Below are positions 47,089 through 57,236 of a stretch of 64,000 nt of DNA, piece after piece. The notes below the pieces were generated by a model that did not search any database, was not told the DNA's origin, and saw only the letters and a program-made list of their open reading frames with translations. Each line of letters opens with the position of its first letter. Position 1 is the stretch's first letter. The position numbers and the translations under genes are program-made. The stretch comes from an uncultured cyanobacterium (lineage in GTDB: Bacteria; Cyanobacteriota; Cyanobacteriia; PCC-6307; Cyanobiaceae), in NCBI GenBank assembly GCA_903823115.1, contig CAIJRN010000029.1, forward strand, positions 84,164 to 148,163, read 5' to 3'.

Positions 47089-47568
47089 TTATTTGGTTGA
47101 TCCCGATCCGTTGCTGTTGTCGAGCTGCATCAATCGTTGGCTCTCTACGCTGCGGAATCCCAGCCGCTCGTAAAAGCCACTGCTGTTGGTCGTCATCAGG
47201 TAAACCCGTTCACTGGTGCTCAGGGCTGGTGCCTCCAGCAGGGCCTCGACGACGCGTCGGCCCAGCCCCAGGCCCTGCTGTTCCTGGGTGACGACCACGT
47301 CCCAGAGCACCGCTCGATAGATGCCATCGCTGGTCGCCCGGCCAAAACCCACCAGTTGAGGCCCATTCCAGGCGGTCACCGCAGCCTGGCTCCCCGCCAG
47401 CATCCGGCGCAGGTCGGCGCAGCTGCGCCCGCGAGCCCAGAAGCTGCTGCTCTCGAACAGATCCCGCAGCTGGACCATCGCCCTGCAGGGCCGCAACCCG
47501 GGCCCCAGTCCCAGCCGCAGACTCCGCGCACCGGCTCGATGACGGATCAGGCGGATCAAGCGCTTCAA
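47089..47568 (-). CDS. GNAT family N-acetyltransferase
   Basis: A 159-residue acyl-CoA-dependent acetyltransferase with LVGFGRATSDGIYRAVLWDV, the acetyl-CoA pyrophosphate loop VVTQEQQGLGLGRRVVEALL (about 92-111, motif A Q-x-x-G-x-G/A) and VYLMTTNSSGFYERLGF. This pattern matches the Ycf52-like group present in cyanobacteria and plastids. The first 30 residues are Arg-rich and unlike the family, so the real N-terminus is uncertain. It is divergent from secA, with about 180 bases between them. Substrate unknown, possibly protein lysines or N-termini, or serotonin-like amines as in the plant relatives. Confidence 0.82.
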   Translation of the reverse strand: MKRLIRLIRHRAGARSLRLGLGPGLRPCRAMVQLRDLFESSSFWARGRSCADLRRMLAGSQAAVTAWNGPQLVGFGRATSDGIYRAVLWDVVVTQEQQGLGLGRRVVEALLEAPALSTSERVYLMTTNSSGFYERLGFRSVESQRLMQLDNSNGSGSTK

Positions 47569-47750
47569 CTGGGGCGAAGACCTCCATTGTGACCGTTGGC
47601 GTTGGCTCGCCCTGGAGCTGGGGTCTGGCGGCGAAGGGCCCTGCTTCCCGGGTCCAGGTTGGGCCCCAGAACCCTTCCCAGCACTGCCATCTATCGCTCT
47701 GGCCTCCGCGTCTCAAGTGATAAGATGGTGTGCTTCGATCGGCTTTTTCC

Positions 47751-50591
47751 ATGCTCAAGCTGCTGCTGGGCGATCCCAATGCCCGCAAGCTGAAGCGCTA
47801 CGAGCCGCTGGTTTCCGACATCAACCTGCTTGAAGAGGAGATCGCTCCCCTCTCGGATGACCAGTTGCGTGGCCTCACGGCAGAGTTCCGCCAGCAGCTG
47901 CAGAAGGCCGAGTCCCCCAGCCGCCAGCGAGCCCTGCTCGACGAGCTGCTGCCTCAGGCCTTTGCCGTGGTGCGTGAAGCCGGCAAGCGCGTCCTGGGCA
48001 TGCGCCACTTCGATGTGCAGTTGATCGGCGGCATGGTGTTGCATCGCGGCCAGATCGCCGAGATGAAGACCGGCGAGGGCAAGACCCTGGTCGCCACCCT
48101 GCCGGCCTATCTCAATGCCTTGACGGGGCGCGGCGTGCATGTGGTCACGGTGAACGACTACCTCGCACGGCGCGATGCCGAGTGGATGGGACAGATCCAC
48201 CGCTTCCTGGGGTTGTCGGTGGGCCTGATCCAGCAGGACATGCCCCCGTCTGAGCGCCGTCGCAATTATGGCTGTGACATCACCTACGCCACCAACTCGG
48301 AGCTGGGTTTCGATTACCTGCGTGACAACATGGCGAATGACATCGTCGAGGTGGTGCAGCGGGATTTCCACTATTGCGTCATCGACGAGGTTGATTCGAT
48401 CCTGATTGATGAGGCCCGTACCCCACTGATTATTTCAGGTCAGGTTGAGCGGCCGCAGGAGAAGTACCGCAATGCCTCGGCGATTGCCGAGCAGCTGGAA
48501 CGGGCCGCCGAGATGGGCAAGGACGGCATTGATCCTGAAGGGGATTACGAGGTGGATGAGAAGCAGCGCAATGTCACCCTCACGGATGAGGGCTTCGCCA
48601 AAGCTGAGCAGCTGCTGGGTGTGACCGATCTCTACAACCCGGCTGACCCTTGGGCCCACTTCATCAATAATGCTCTCAAAGCCAAGGAACTATTTGTCAA
48701 GGACGTCAACTACATCGTTCGCGCTGGCGATGCTGTGATTGTCGATGAGTTCACTGGGCGGGTGATGCCCGGTCGTCGCTGGAGTGATGGCCTGCATCAG
48801 GCGATTGAGGCCAAGGAAGAGCTGGAAATCCAGCCCGAAACCCAGACCCTTGCCAGCATCACGTATCAGAATTTCTTCTTGCTTTACCCCCGACTGGCAG
48901 GCATGACCGGTACGGCCAAGACCGAAGAAGTGGAGTTTGAAAAAACCTACAAACTCGAGGTCACGATTGTTCCGACGAATCGTGCCCGTTCCCGTAGTGA
49001 CTGGACCGATCAGGTGTATAAGAGTGAGCCAGCCAAATGGCGGGCCGTCGCTCTTGAAACGTCCGAGATCCATAAGAATGGTCGCCCGGTGTTGGTGGGC
49101 ACCACCAGCGTCGAGAAGTCGGAGCTGCTTTCTGCCTTGCTGGCCGAGCAGCAAGTGCCCCACAATCTGCTGAATGCCAAGCCCGAAAATGTCGAGCGGG
49201 AGGCTGAGATTGTGGCCCAGGCCGGACGTGCTGGAGCGGTGACAATCGCCACCAACATGGCGGGTCGCGGCACCGACATCATTCTGGGAGGCAACAGCGA
49301 TTACATGGCTCGCCTCAAGCTCCGCGAGGTGCTTCTGCCCAGACTGGTGCGTCCAGAAGAGGGGCATAAACCGCCGATTCCGCTGCAGCGACAGCTCGAG
49401 GGTGGCGGCGGTTTCGGTGCTGCTGCCGCTGCGGCCACGGCCCCCTCGGAGGCCCGTGCGATGGGAAATCTTTATCCCTGTACTCTCTCCCATGACACCG
49501 ATGAGGCGCTGGGTGCTCTGGTGCGCCAATTGGTGAGCAGCTGGGGTGATCGGGCCCTCACCGTGCTCGAACTGGAGGATCGCATTGCGCTGGCAGCGGA
49601 AAAGGCCCCAACCGATGATCCCCAGATCCAGATGCTGCGCGACCTGATCGCCACTGTGAAGGGGGAGTACGACACTGTGGTCAGGCAGGAGGAGGCCCAG
49701 GTGCGCCAGACGGGGGGGCTGCATGTCATTGGCACCGAGCGCCATGAATCTCGGCGGGTCGACAATCAGCTGCGTGGCAGGGCCGGCCGCCAGGGGGATC
49801 CAGGTAGTACGCGCTTCTTCTTGTCGCTTGAAGACAACTTGTTGCGTATCTTCGGCGGCGAACGGGTGGCTGGTTTGATGAACGCCTTCCGCGTTGAGGA
49901 GGATATGCCGATTGAGTCGGGCATGCTCACACGCTCTCTGGAGGGTGCTCAGAAAAAGGTGGAAACATATTACTACGACATCCGTAAGCAGGTGTTTGAA
50001 TATGATGAAGTTATGAACAATCAGCGTAAAGCAGTTTATGCTGAGCGCCGGCGTGTGCTGGAGGGCCGCGAGCTCAAGCAGCAGGTGATCGGTTATGGCG
50101 AGCGCACGATCGATGACATTGTTGAGGCCTATGTGAATCCCGATCTGCCGCCGGAGGAGTGGGATCTGGATCGCTTGGTGCAGAAGGTGAAGGAGTTTGT
50201 TTATCTCCTTGAGGATCTTTCTCCCGAGCAGGTGCGTGGTCTTTCAATGGAGGAGCTCAAGGCCTTCCTGCAGGAGCAGTTGCGCAATGCCTATGACATC
50301 AAGGAGGGTCAGGTTGAGCAGTTGCGTCCTGGGTTGATGCGGGAAGCGGAGCGTTATTTCATCCTGCAGCAGATTGATACTCTCTGGCGCGAGCACCTGC
50401 AAGCGATGGACAGTCTGCGCGAATCAGTCGGTCTGCGTGGCTATGGCCAGAAGGATCCGCTGATTGAATACAAGAATGAGGGCTACGACATGTTCCTGGA
50501 GATGATGACGCAGATGCGCCGCAATGTGATCTATTCGATGTTCATGTTCCAGCCCCAACCCGACCCTACGCCCCAGACAGCGACGGCCTGA
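47751..50591 (+). CDS. secA: Preprotein translocase ATPase SecA
   Basis: Motor of the Sec pathway, 946 residues, acting at both plasma and thylakoid membranes in cyanobacteria. It has Walker A within [15 protein letters not shown] (about residue 105), the FDYLRDNMA and [16 protein letters not shown] helicase motifs, MTGTAKTE, the second nucleotide domain with [10 protein letters not shown] and the long two-helix finger region. A Gly/Ala-rich insert occurs near 545-575. The C-terminal zinc-binding motif found in E. coli is absent, as in other cyanobacteria. The ATG at 47751 gives the canonical [10 protein letters not shown]. Its last 26 bases overlap the end of the convergent Wzt-like gene. 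Confidence 0.97.
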   Translation: MLKLLLGDPNARKLKRYEPLVSDINLLEEEIAPLSDDQLRGLTAEFRQQLQKAESPSRQRALLDELLPQAFAVVREAGKRVLGMRHFDVQLIGGMVLHRGQIAEMKTGEGKTLVATLPAYLNALTGRGVHVVTVNDYLARRDAEWMGQIHRFLGLSVGLIQQDMPPSERRRNYGCDITYATNSELGFDYLRDNMANDIVEVVQRDFHYCVIDEVDSILIDEARTPLIISGQVERPQEKYRNASAIAEQLERAAEMGKDGIDPEGDYEVDEKQRNVTLTDEGFAKAEQLLGVTDLYNPADPWAHFINNALKAKELFVKDVNYIVRAGDAVIVDEFTGRVMPGRRWSDGLHQAIEAKEELEIQPETQTLASITYQNFFLLYPRLAGMTGTAKTEEVEFEKTYKLEVTIVPTNRARSRSDWTDQVYKSEPAKWRAVALETSEIHKNGRPVLVGTTSVEKSELLSALLAEQQVPHNLLNAKPENVEREAEIVAQAGRAGAVTIATNMAGRGTDIILGGNSDYMARLKLREVLLPRLVRPEEGHKPPIPLQRQLEGGGGFGAAAAAATAPSEARAMGNLYPCTLSHDTDEALGALVRQLVSSWGDRALTVLELEDRIALAAEKAPTDDPQIQMLRDLIATVKGEYDTVVRQEEAQVRQTGGLHVIGTERHESRRVDNQLRGRAGRQGDPGSTRFFLSLEDNLLRIFGGERVAGLMNAFRVEEDMPIESGMLTRSLEGAQKKVETYYYDIRKQVFEYDEVMNNQRKAVYAERRRVLEGRELKQQVIGYGERTIDDIVEAYVNPDLPPEEWDLDRLVQKVKEFVYLLEDLSPEQVRGLSMEELKAFLQEQLRNAYDIKEGQVEQLRPGLMREAERYFILQQIDTLWREHLQAMDSLRESVGLRGYGQKDPLIEYKNEGYDMFLEMMTQMRRNVIYSMFMFQPQPDPTPQTATA

Positions 50592-51972
50592 ATTCGGGTG
50601 GCTTGAGGGCCAGGTTGCAGGCTCCGGTTGCAATCACGCTGGTGGCTGGCAAAACCCGAAGGGCTTTGAAATCGATGACACGATGTAAGTAATGCTGCCC
50701 TTTGGGGCCCATCAGCCAGACACCACCGCCGATGAAATAGAGACCAGGCCACAGGGCGCCTTGGACGTAGAACGTCACTGTCCAAAGCGTTCCAGCGCTG
50801 ACATGGCTGATGGTGGCATCTCCTGCCGGATAATTCTGGCCACTGATGCGTAGGCCGCTGTTGCTGGCGATGTGGTAGCTGGTGCTGATATCTTTTAATT
50901 CTTCTGATGCGAAGTAGTCGAAGCTGAGGCTGAAGCTTTCGCCGCAGGGAATATGGTTGACTTCCTTGCCATTGAGAAGCTGGATGCGTAGCTCCTCAAT
51001 GCGGGCGCCAAGATCCGGGTAGACCACGGTGGAGCTTGGCTTCAGGCGGGTGTCCAGCCAGGCTTTGATGTCGTGGGCAGGCTCGGTTGCAGGGGCAGCA
51101 GTGGGTTGCGCTTCGCTGGTTTCTGTCGGTGGGCGGGTTGCTCCCTGATCCTCATCTTCCAGCGCTGCTTGTTGCTGATCGGCTTTGAGACGGTGATGTT
51201 CCTCAATTGCCTGGTCCCATTCGCTGTCTGGAGCGTTAATGAGCCGCTGATAGATCACGGTTACGGTTGATGGTTTGCCCATCAGCCTTGCGAGGCCTTT
51301 GTGTAGCAATAAGGCTTCGTCGCAGTGCTGAATGATTTGCGGGCAGCTGTGGGTGACCAGGATGATCGATGTGCCGTTTTCCTTGAGCTTTTCGATATAG
51401 GCGTAGCATTTTTTCTGAAACAGTTCATCGCCGACGGCGAGCGCTTCGTCGACGATCAGAAGATCGGGATTGATGTGGGCTTGAACGCTGAATGCCAGCC
51501 GCACAACCATGCCGCTGGAGTAGGTCTTTACGGGCTGATCGATAAATTCACCGATGTCGGCAAAGGCTAGAATATTGTCAATTTCGTGATCGACTTCGGC
51601 TTTCCGCAGGCCCAGTACTGTGGCATTGAGATAAACGTTCTCTCGGCCGCTGAACTCAAGATTGAAGCCGCTGCCCAATTCCAGCAAAGCTCCGATTCGT
51701 CCATGGGTTTCGACTGAGCCCGTGGTGGGGGTGAGGGTGCCACAGATCAGCTGCAGCAAGGTGCTCTTGCCTGATCCGTTGCGGCCCACGATGCCCAAGG
51801 TGCGCCCACGCTGTAGCTCAAAACTCAGCGATCGCAGTGCCCAGAATTCCTGGTACCTCGTCTTGTTTGACCGTGAAAGTGCTTGGAGAAGTCGATCTCG
51901 TGGGTGGGCATAGATGCGATAGTTTTTGCTGATATTCTCGACCCGCAGGGCCAGGTTCCCTTCAGAGGACAT
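50566..51972 (-). CDS. Polysaccharide ABC exporter ATPase with C-terminal Wzt-type domain
   Basis: A 468-residue Wzt/KpsT-like ATPase. Counting from the ATG at 51972, Walker [10 protein letters not shown] is near 63-71, the signature is the SSG form ([12 protein letters not shown]) characteristic of polysaccharide exporters, and Walker B is LLIVDEAL. After an acidic/Thr-rich linker (about 255-300), residues 300-460 form a beta-rich domain like the O-antigen-binding domain of Wzt, which reads the capped end of the glycan. Overlaps the permease gene by 11 bases. The C-terminal domain implies export of a defined, terminated polymer, fitting the methyl/sulfate modification genes elsewhere in the window. 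Confidence 0.9.
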   Translation of the reverse strand: MSSEGNLALRVENISKNYRIYAHPRDRLLQALSRSNKTRYQEFWALRSLSFELQRGRTLGIVGRNGSGKSTLLQLICGTLTPTTGSVETHGRIGALLELGSGFNLEFSGRENVYLNATVLGLRKAEVDHEIDNILAFADIGEFIDQPVKTYSSGMVVRLAFSVQAHINPDLLIVDEALAVGDELFQKKCYAYIEKLKENGTSIILVTHSCPQIIQHCDEALLLHKGLARLMGKPSTVTVIYQRLINAPDSEWDQAIEEHHRLKADQQQAALEDEDQGATRPPTETSEAQPTAAPATEPAHDIKAWLDTRLKPSSTVVYPDLGARIEELRIQLLNGKEVNHIPCGESFSLSFDYFASEELKDISTSYHIASNSGLRISGQNYPAGDATISHVSAGTLWTVTFYVQGALWPGLYFIGGGVWLMGPKGQHYLHRVIDFKALRVLPATSVIATGACNLALKPPEFRPSLSGA

Positions 51973-52771
51973 CGGCAAATCCACGGCGGGCGATAGTGAA
52001 GGAACGGTAGCTTAATTCACATAGGTAGATACTGATCAGGATCACAACGGTCAGGGTGATGATGTTGGGCATGATGCCTCTGATCAGGATATGCCTTGTT
52101 TGCTCGATGACCCAAACCAAGGGATTCATTCCCAGGATGGGTTGCCAGCGTATTGGCAGGGAGCTCAAAGGATAAAAAACCGCACTCAGGAACATCAGCA
52201 TGTTCGTGGCGACCCCCACGATCTGCCCAATATCGCGAAGGTAGACTCCTAGCGCTGATAGTGCCCAGGATAGTGATAGCGACCAGCCGAAGAGAGGGAT
52301 CCAGATCAACGGCAGCCATAGGGCTGTGATCGGGATGTAATGGGTTGTGATCAGTTGAAAGATTCCAAGGATCACCAGGCTGGTTGCCGCGTGGAAGCCT
52401 GCCGAAGCCACGGTTACGGCTGATAGGATTTCAAGAGGAAAAATTACCTTGGTGACATAGTTTGAGTTTTCCGGGATCAGTTGAGGGGCTTTGTTGATGC
52501 TTTCTGCAAACACATTGAAGACAATCAAGCCTGCAAAAAGATTGATGGCAAACCCCATGGTCCCGGAGTTGCTCAGATTGTCCCATCGTGATTTGAATAC
52601 CCCTGAAAACACGAAGGTGTAGACGGCCAGCATCAGCAGCGGTGTGAGCAGGCTCCAGATCAAGCCCAGGGCTGATCCCTTGTAGCGGCCAATGACGTCT
52701 CTGACCGTGAGCTGCCACCACAATTCTCTGTACTTCCAGAGGCGATCAGCAAAGAGAAGACGCATGGGCAT
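51962..52771 (-). CDS. Polysaccharide ABC exporter permease (Wzm/KpsM/ABC-2 type)
   Basis: A 269-residue integral membrane protein with six hydrophobic segments and the ABC-2 family N-terminus (YRELWWQLTVRDVIGRYKGSALGLIWSLL). Partner of the overlapping ATPase gene downstream; together they form a complete inner-membrane polysaccharide exporter. GC content is lower than secA and cysE on either side, and the pair looks inserted between them. There is a 170-base gap to cysE, AT-rich around 52770-52880, probably with the promoter. Confidence 0.92.
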   Translation of the reverse strand: MPMRLLFADRLWKYRELWWQLTVRDVIGRYKGSALGLIWSLLTPLLMLAVYTFVFSGVFKSRWDNLSNSGTMGFAINLFAGLIVFNVFAESINKAPQLIPENSNYVTKVIFPLEILSAVTVASAGFHAATSLVILGIFQLITTHYIPITALWLPLIWIPLFGWSLSLSWALSALGVYLRDIGQIVGVATNMLMFLSAVFYPLSSLPIRWQPILGMNPLVWVIEQTRHILIRGIMPNIITLTVVILISIYLCELSYRSFTIARRGFADVL

Positions 52772-52941
52772 TCAGTTTGTTGATAAATCGTTGATTCCGA
52801 GGGGCTGGAGGCTCGTTTGAGATGATCCTCGTACGAACTGATTGCCGCAGTTACGTCGTCCTAGTTTGACATAGAGGAAGTGAGCTCAATTGTTGTCTTC
52901 CTGGACTCCGCAAGTCAGCTCTCGACGTCGTCCACCATCTC

Positions 52942-53682
52942 TCAGGGTTCCTCCCCCAGAAATTCCAGGATTTCCCGATCGCGCAGGCTCTGGGAGCGTC
53001 CGCCACAGGCTTCCGCCAACGGTCTGCCGGCTGCGACTTCGCGCAGGCAGGCCTGGGTGCGGACCAGTTCGTTTTCCAGGTTGTCGATGCGCTCCATCAG
53101 GTTGCGGATCACCCTGGCCTCAGCATCAGGCAAGGCCGAGTGGGCCAGCGGATCGATGCGCACGCCCGATTGGTGGATCACCCGCCCGGGGATGCCCACC
53201 ACCGTGCTGTCGGCTCCGACGTCGCGCAACAACACGGAGCCTGCGCCGATGCGCGTGTTGGAGCCCACCGTGATCGCGCCCAGCACCTTGGCGCCAGCTC
53301 CCACCACCACATTGTCCATCAGGGTGGGATGGCGCTTGCCATTCTGCTTGCCGGTGCCTCCCAGGGTGACGCCCTGGTACAGCAGGCATTGGTCGCCGAT
53401 CACGGCCGTTTCGCCGATCACCACGCCCATGCCGTGGTCGATGAAGACGCCCCTGCCGATGCGGGCACCGGGATGGATCTCGACGCCGGTGAGACCGCGG
53501 CTGAGCTGGCTCAGCAGGCGCGCTGCCAGGGGCAGTCTCAGATGCCAGAGACGATGGCTGATGCGGTGCAGCACCAGGGCGTGAAAGCCCGGGTAGCAGA
53601 GCAGGATCTCGAGCGTGCCGCGGCAGGCCGGATCGCGCTCCTTGATGATCGCCAGATCGGCGCGGATGGCGTGCAGCAGCAT
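52942..53682 (-). CDS. cysE: Serine O-acetyltransferase
   Basis: Makes O-acetylserine for cysteine synthesis. The 246-residue protein has the helical N-terminal domain ([22 protein letters not shown]) and the left-handed beta-helix of hexapeptide repeats with the active-site His in [15 protein letters not shown] and the [13 protein letters not shown] loop. The C-terminal tail (about 205-246) is extended and helical. The ATG at 53682 is preceded by GAGGG, so the TTG at 53697 is rejected. vapC ends just upstream (53694), so cysE may be read from the toxin-antitoxin transcript as well as its own promoter. Confidence 0.95.
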   Translation of the reverse strand: MLLHAIRADLAIIKERDPACRGTLEILLCYPGFHALVLHRISHRLWHLRLPLAARLLSQLSRGLTGVEIHPGARIGRGVFIDHGMGVVIGETAVIGDQCLLYQGVTLGGTGKQNGKRHPTLMDNVVVGAGAKVLGAITVGSNTRIGAGSVLLRDVGADSTVVGIPGRVIHQSGVRIDPLAHSALPDAEARVIRNLMERIDNLENELVRTQACLREVAAGRPLAEACGGRSQSLRDREILEFLGEEP

Positions 53683-53693
53683 GGAGCGGACCC

Positions 53694-54092
53694 TCAAGTG
53701 GGCGGAGCGACCGACTGCACGTCGGTGAGCGGGAAGTCGTCACCCTTGTAGAGCAAAGGCTCCTCCAGGGCCTTGGCCAGGGCGTAGCTGAAGCAGTCGC
53801 CCAGGTTCAGGTTGGCGGCATGGCGGCCCTTGCCGTACCTGCGCCAGCCTTGCAGGGCCCATTCCACGTGGCCTGGGGTGAGGGCTATCGGTGCGATCTG
53901 CCCCAGTTGCAGCAGCAGCCGCAGTTCCTGCAGTCCCGCCTCCCCGAGGGCGCGCAGGGTGACGATCTGGCTTTCCACCAGCGTGGCCGTGCTGATGTGT
54001 TTGGGTTCATCGCGGCTGAGCTGGTCGAGAAACTGGCTGGCCTCCGCCTCCGCCAGCAGCACGGCCAGCAGGGCAGAGCTGTCGATCACCAT
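53694..54092 (-). CDS. vapC: VapC-like PIN-domain toxin
   Basis: A 132-residue ribonuclease toxin of a type II toxin-antitoxin pair. The four acidic PIN residues are present: Asp4 in MVIDSSALL, Glu40 in TLVESQIV, Asp99 in [11 protein letters not shown] and Asp117 in YKGDDF. The start overlaps the vapB stop by 7 bases (ATGGTGA), the usual coupling that makes antitoxin first. VapC toxins cleave tRNA or rRNA; the specific target is not predictable here. Confidence 0.88.
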   Translation of the reverse strand: MVIDSSALLAVLLAEAEASQFLDQLSRDEPKHISTATLVESQIVTLRALGEAGLQELRLLLQLGQIAPIALTPGHVEWALQGWRRYGKGRHAANLNLGDCFSYALAKALEEPLLYKGDDFPLTDVQSVAPPT

Positions 54093-54355
54093 GGCAGCCC
54101 TGCCTCGTCGTAGAGCTCAGCTTCGATCTGGCGCCTGTCCCGGGTGTCGGTTTGTCTCAGGTTGCGGCAGCGTTCGAGCAGGTCGTCCAGGGCCTGTCGG
54201 CGTGCCCGCAGGCTGGTGGCACTGTTGGGGTCATGGGTCCGTTTCAGCTCGGCGGCGAGGGCATGGCGAACCGCGTCGGTGACGCTGCTGCCCCGCCTGG
54301 CGGCCAGCTCCCGGGCCATGGCATGCACCTGGGAATCCTTGATGTTCATTCCCAT
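54086..54355 (-). CDS. vapB: VapB-like antitoxin
   Basis: An 89-residue antitoxin of the short transcription-factor type (MNIKDSQVHAMARELAARRG), with an N-terminal ribbon-helix-helix-like DNA-binding part and a charged C-terminal tail that would wrap the toxin. Two starts (54355 and 54349) are possible. It lies upstream of and overlaps vapC. A symmetric sequence 24 bases upstream is a likely autoregulatory operator. Confidence 0.85.
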   Translation of the reverse strand: MGMNIKDSQVHAMARELAARRGSSVTDAVRHALAAELKRTHDPNSATSLRARRQALDDLLERCRNLRQTDTRDRRQIEAELYDEAGLPW

Positions 54356-54378
54356 GAACCGAGCCCGACGCCTGAGAG

Positions 54379-54402
54379 GGTAGAACGTTCCATAAGTCTA
54401 CC
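54379..54402. promoter_or_regulatory. Candidate vapBC operator
   Basis: Perfect inverted repeat GGTAGA (54379-54384) / TCTACC (54397-54402) with a 12-base spacer, containing the 8-base palindrome GAACGTTC (54383-54390). Its position just before vapB fits antitoxin autorepression. Confidence 0.5.
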
Positions 54403-54459
54403 TGGAAGGCTGCTGGGGCGGCGCAGTCCGCCCGAGGGCTCGCCGATCGCCGCTCGGGA

Positions 54460-55449
54460 TCAGGCCGCCAGCAGGCCGATTTCCTTGCGCAGCTGGTTGA
54501 TCGTGGCGCTGCCCAGGTAGCTCCTGGCGCAATGGACCACCGGCAGCCGCATCAGCTGGGCCCGGTTCTGCCTCAGGGTCTGCTCCACCAGGGGCAGGCT
54601 GGGGCGGTCGCAGAGCACATGGCTGGCCGCCCGCAGCAGGGCCAGCAGGCGGCTGCCCGTGTCGGGGTTGGCCGTCATCACCAGCAGCTCGTTGCCGCGC
54701 ATGCTGTGCAGAATCACTTCAGCGGCCCGCAGGATGCCGGGGCTGATGCTGACCAGGCCGACGCAGCTGCCGGAGCGCAGCTCCTTGAGCAGGTCGAGTT
54801 CCTGGCGGAAGTCGTTGAGATCCACGGCCACGGCGCGCACGCCGTGGTTCTTGGCGATCTCCTCCACCGGCTGCAGGAAGTACCGGCTGGTGACCACCGT
54901 GCCCTTGCTGGAGCTCTCCAGCACGGCTTCGAGCTCCTCCATCGGCACCACCTCCACCGGCACCTCCAGATTGGGGGTCAGTTCCTCGGCGATCAGCATC
55001 GAGGCGCCGATGTCCTCGCGGGGGGTGGAGACCAGCACGCGGGCGCCGCAACGCAGGCGCCAATCGATTTCATGGGTGAGCAGTTCGCGGGCCTGCTGCA
55101 GGGTGCACCCGGCATTCAGCAGGCCATCGACGCTCTGGCGCACCTCCCGGTCGATGTCGGGCAGGCTCTTGGAGCGCAGTCCCGGCGGTGGCTTGATTTC
55201 CCGGGGCTTCTGCTGATCGCGCACATAGATGCCCGAGCCGGCCATCGCCTCGACGACGCCATCGGTTTCGAGCTGGCGGTAGACCTTGCTGATCGTGTTG
55301 CGGTGCAGGCCCGTCTGCATGGCCAGTTGCCGGGTACTCGGCAGCCGGTGGCCCGGCGGGTAGTGCCGGGCGGCGATCGCAAAGCAGATCTGGTTGTACA
55401 GCTGGGTCGACGCCGGGATGTCGCTTTCCTGCTGGATATGGAATCGCAC
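54460..55449 (-). CDS. GntR family transcriptional regulator
   Basis: A 329-residue regulator. The winged helix-turn-helix is at about 10-78 (QLYNQICFAIAARHYPPGHR, LPSTRQLAMQTGLHRNTISK, VYRQLETDGVVEAMAGSGIY). The 240-residue C-terminal domain is longer than usual UTRA or FCD domains and looks alpha/beta (ARVLVSTPREDIGAS, VVTSRYFLQPVEEIA, GLVSISPGIL), perhaps a periplasmic-binding-like sensor. The start is GTG at 55447-55449; the larger open frame above it is the shadow of the hydrolase gene. It is divergent from that gene, with 78 bases between. Confidence 0.85.
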   Translation of the reverse strand: MRFHIQQESDIPASTQLYNQICFAIAARHYPPGHRLPSTRQLAMQTGLHRNTISKVYRQLETDGVVEAMAGSGIYVRDQQKPREIKPPPGLRSKSLPDIDREVRQSVDGLLNAGCTLQQARELLTHEIDWRLRCGARVLVSTPREDIGASMLIAEELTPNLEVPVEVVPMEELEAVLESSSKGTVVTSRYFLQPVEEIAKNHGVRAVAVDLNDFRQELDLLKELRSGSCVGLVSISPGILRAAEVILHSMRGNELLVMTANPDTGSRLLALLRAASHVLCDRPSLPLVEQTLRQNRAQLMRLPVVHCARSYLGSATINQLRKEIGLLAA

Positions 55450-55450
55450 G

Positions 55451-55475
55451 CCGGGTGGGCCAGATGGACACCCGG
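55451..55475. promoter_or_regulatory. Candidate GntR operator
   Basis: Inverted repeat CCGGGTG (55451-55457) / CACCCGG (55469-55475), spacer 11 bases, abutting the regulator start and within the divergent promoter gap. Autoregulation and control of the hydrolase gene are plausible. Confidence 0.45.
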
Positions 55476-55527
55476 CCACCCTAAGGAGCTTTTGCCCCCG
55501 TGACAATTCCTGCGTTGGCATACGAGC

Positions 55528-56355
55528 ATGTGCCGGGCTGTGCCGGTTGCTGTGGACGACACCTTGATTTCTGCCGTTTTCCCCCCGATGGACGGGGCTG
55601 TCCACGGGTCGTGGCAGTTGCTGCCACCGCTCTCGCCATCCCAGGTGCCCCTGCGGGCCTGGCTGGCCTGCCCTGCAGGGGACCGCGCAGCCAGGGCAGG
55701 GGTGCTGGTGTTGCCTGAGGTGTTCGGCGTCAACGCCTGGGTGCGCAGCGTCGCCGATCGGCTGGCGGCCCAGGGGTATGCCGCCCTGGCGGTGCCCCTG
55801 TTTGCCCGTACGGCGCCGGATCTGGAGCTTGGTTATGACCAGGCCAGCCTGGTGGAGGGGCGCTCCCACAAGGAGCGCACCACGACTCCGGAGCTGCTGC
55901 TGGATCTGGGCCAGGCGGCCGATTGGCTGCGGAGCTGGCTAGGGAGGGCCGATGGGGCTCTCGGTTGTGTCGGCTTCTGTTTCGGCGGCCACGTGGCCCT
56001 GCTGGCGGCCACCCTGCCCCAGGTGGGGGCCAGCTGCGCTTTTTACGGCGCCGGCGTGGCTTCAGGACGCCCCGGTGGTGGGCCGCCCAGCCTGGAGCTG
56101 GTGCCGTCGATCAGGGGACGCCTCCTGTGCCTCTGCGGCGATCAGGACGAGCTGATCCCGGAGCCCGATCTGCAGGCGATCGAGACGGCGCTGCAGGGCA
56201 GCCGCCATCGCCTGATCCGGGTGCCCGAAGCGGGACACGGCTTCATGTGTGAGGCAAGGGACGCCTACCGGTCGCCGGCGGCCTCCCTCGGCTGGCAGCA
56301 GATGCTGGCTCTGTTTGCCGAGGAGCTGGAGCGGCCTCCGGCCTGCTCAGCTTGA
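55528..56355 (+). CDS. Dienelactone hydrolase family protein
   Basis: An alpha/beta hydrolase of 275 residues with a cysteine nucleophile in GFCFGGHVAL (about 150), an Asp in CGDQDELIPE (about 208) and a His in EAGHGFMCE (about 238), the Cys-Asp-His triad of dienelactone hydrolases. LVLPEVFGVNAW near 60 is the conserved oxyanion region. The N-terminus is uncertain: ATG at 55588 is an alternative. Natural substrate in cyanobacteria unknown. Divergent from the GntR regulator, which may control it. Confidence 0.85.
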   Translation: MCRAVPVAVDDTLISAVFPPMDGAVHGSWQLLPPLSPSQVPLRAWLACPAGDRAARAGVLVLPEVFGVNAWVRSVADRLAAQGYAALAVPLFARTAPDLELGYDQASLVEGRSHKERTTTPELLLDLGQAADWLRSWLGRADGALGCVGFCFGGHVALLAATLPQVGASCAFYGAGVASGRPGGGPPSLELVPSIRGRLLCLCGDQDELIPEPDLQAIETALQGSRHRLIRVPEAGHGFMCEARDAYRSPAASLGWQQMLALFAEELERPPACSA

Positions 56356-56577
56356 ACCTGGCCGGGTCCGGGGCTTGGTGTTCGCTTGCCGAACTCTGGG
56401 GGGCCATCCCTGGCTGGGAGCGTGTTGCATCCAGCCCGATCTGATCGAAAAGTCCGCCCACGCCCCAGGTAAGCGCCCCGAGTGGTCTCAGACCGCTCTC
56501 GTACGGGCCGGGGCGGAACTTCCAACTCTTGCTTGGGTTCTCGCAGCCGGCTCCATGCCTCTCTGAGGCGCCGAGGC

Positions 56578-57216
56578 TCAGGTGCCCGGTGTCTTGATGA
56601 TCCGCAAGGGTGTGGGAGCCGGGATCCCGGCCGTCGGGGAGCCTGGCTTGGACCCGGCTTTGCCGGCGCTCTGCTTGCGGGGGCTGAGGAACATGATCAT
56701 GTTGCGGCCTTCCCGTTTGGGCAGCTGCTGGATCTCGGCGTTCTCCTCGAGATCTTTGGCCATGCGCAGCAGCAGCACCTCGGCCAGGGCGGTGTGCTGG
56801 ATTTCCCGGCCCCGGAAGATCACGGTGCACTTGACCTTGTCGCCGGACTTGAGAAAGCGAACAGCCTGACCGATGCGCACCTGGTAGTCGTGCGAGTCGA
56901 TCTTGTAGCGCATCTTCACCTCCTTGACTTCGGTCTGGTGCGACTTCTTCTTGGCCTCCTTGGCCTTCTTCTCTTGCTCGAACTTGTATTTGCCGTAATC
57001 CATGATCCGGCAGACCGGTGGATCGGCTTTCTCGCTGACAAGAACCAGATCCAGCTCACGATCGCGGGCCACGTCGAGGGCCTCTTCGCGCGTGATCACT
57101 CCCAGTTGACTGCCGTCGGCATCGACCACCCTGAGGTTGGGGTAGTTGATGCGATCGTTGATGTTGGGCAGCTCCCGGACGGGAGCCCGGCGGTCAAAAC
57201 GGGGACGGGGAGGCAT
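56578..57216 (-). CDS. infC: Translation initiation factor IF-3
   Basis: Keeps 30S subunits free and proofreads start-codon choice. The 212-residue protein has the N-domain ([20 protein letters not shown], then [18 protein letters not shown]), a basic helical linker of Lys/Glu repeats and the C-domain ([20 protein letters not shown]). A 35-residue Pro/Lys/Gly-rich tail extends beyond the usual end. miaA ends 20 bases upstream on the same strand, so they are probably cotranscribed. Confidence 0.96.
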   Translation of the reverse strand: MPPRPRFDRRAPVRELPNINDRINYPNLRVVDADGSQLGVITREEALDVARDRELDLVLVSEKADPPVCRIMDYGKYKFEQEKKAKEAKKKSHQTEVKEVKMRYKIDSHDYQVRIGQAVRFLKSGDKVKCTVIFRGREIQHTALAEVLLLRMAKDLEENAEIQQLPKREGRNMIMFLSPRKQSAGKAGSKPGSPTAGIPAPTPLRIIKTPGT

Positions 57217-57236
57217 TCAACGAGGCGATTAGACAG

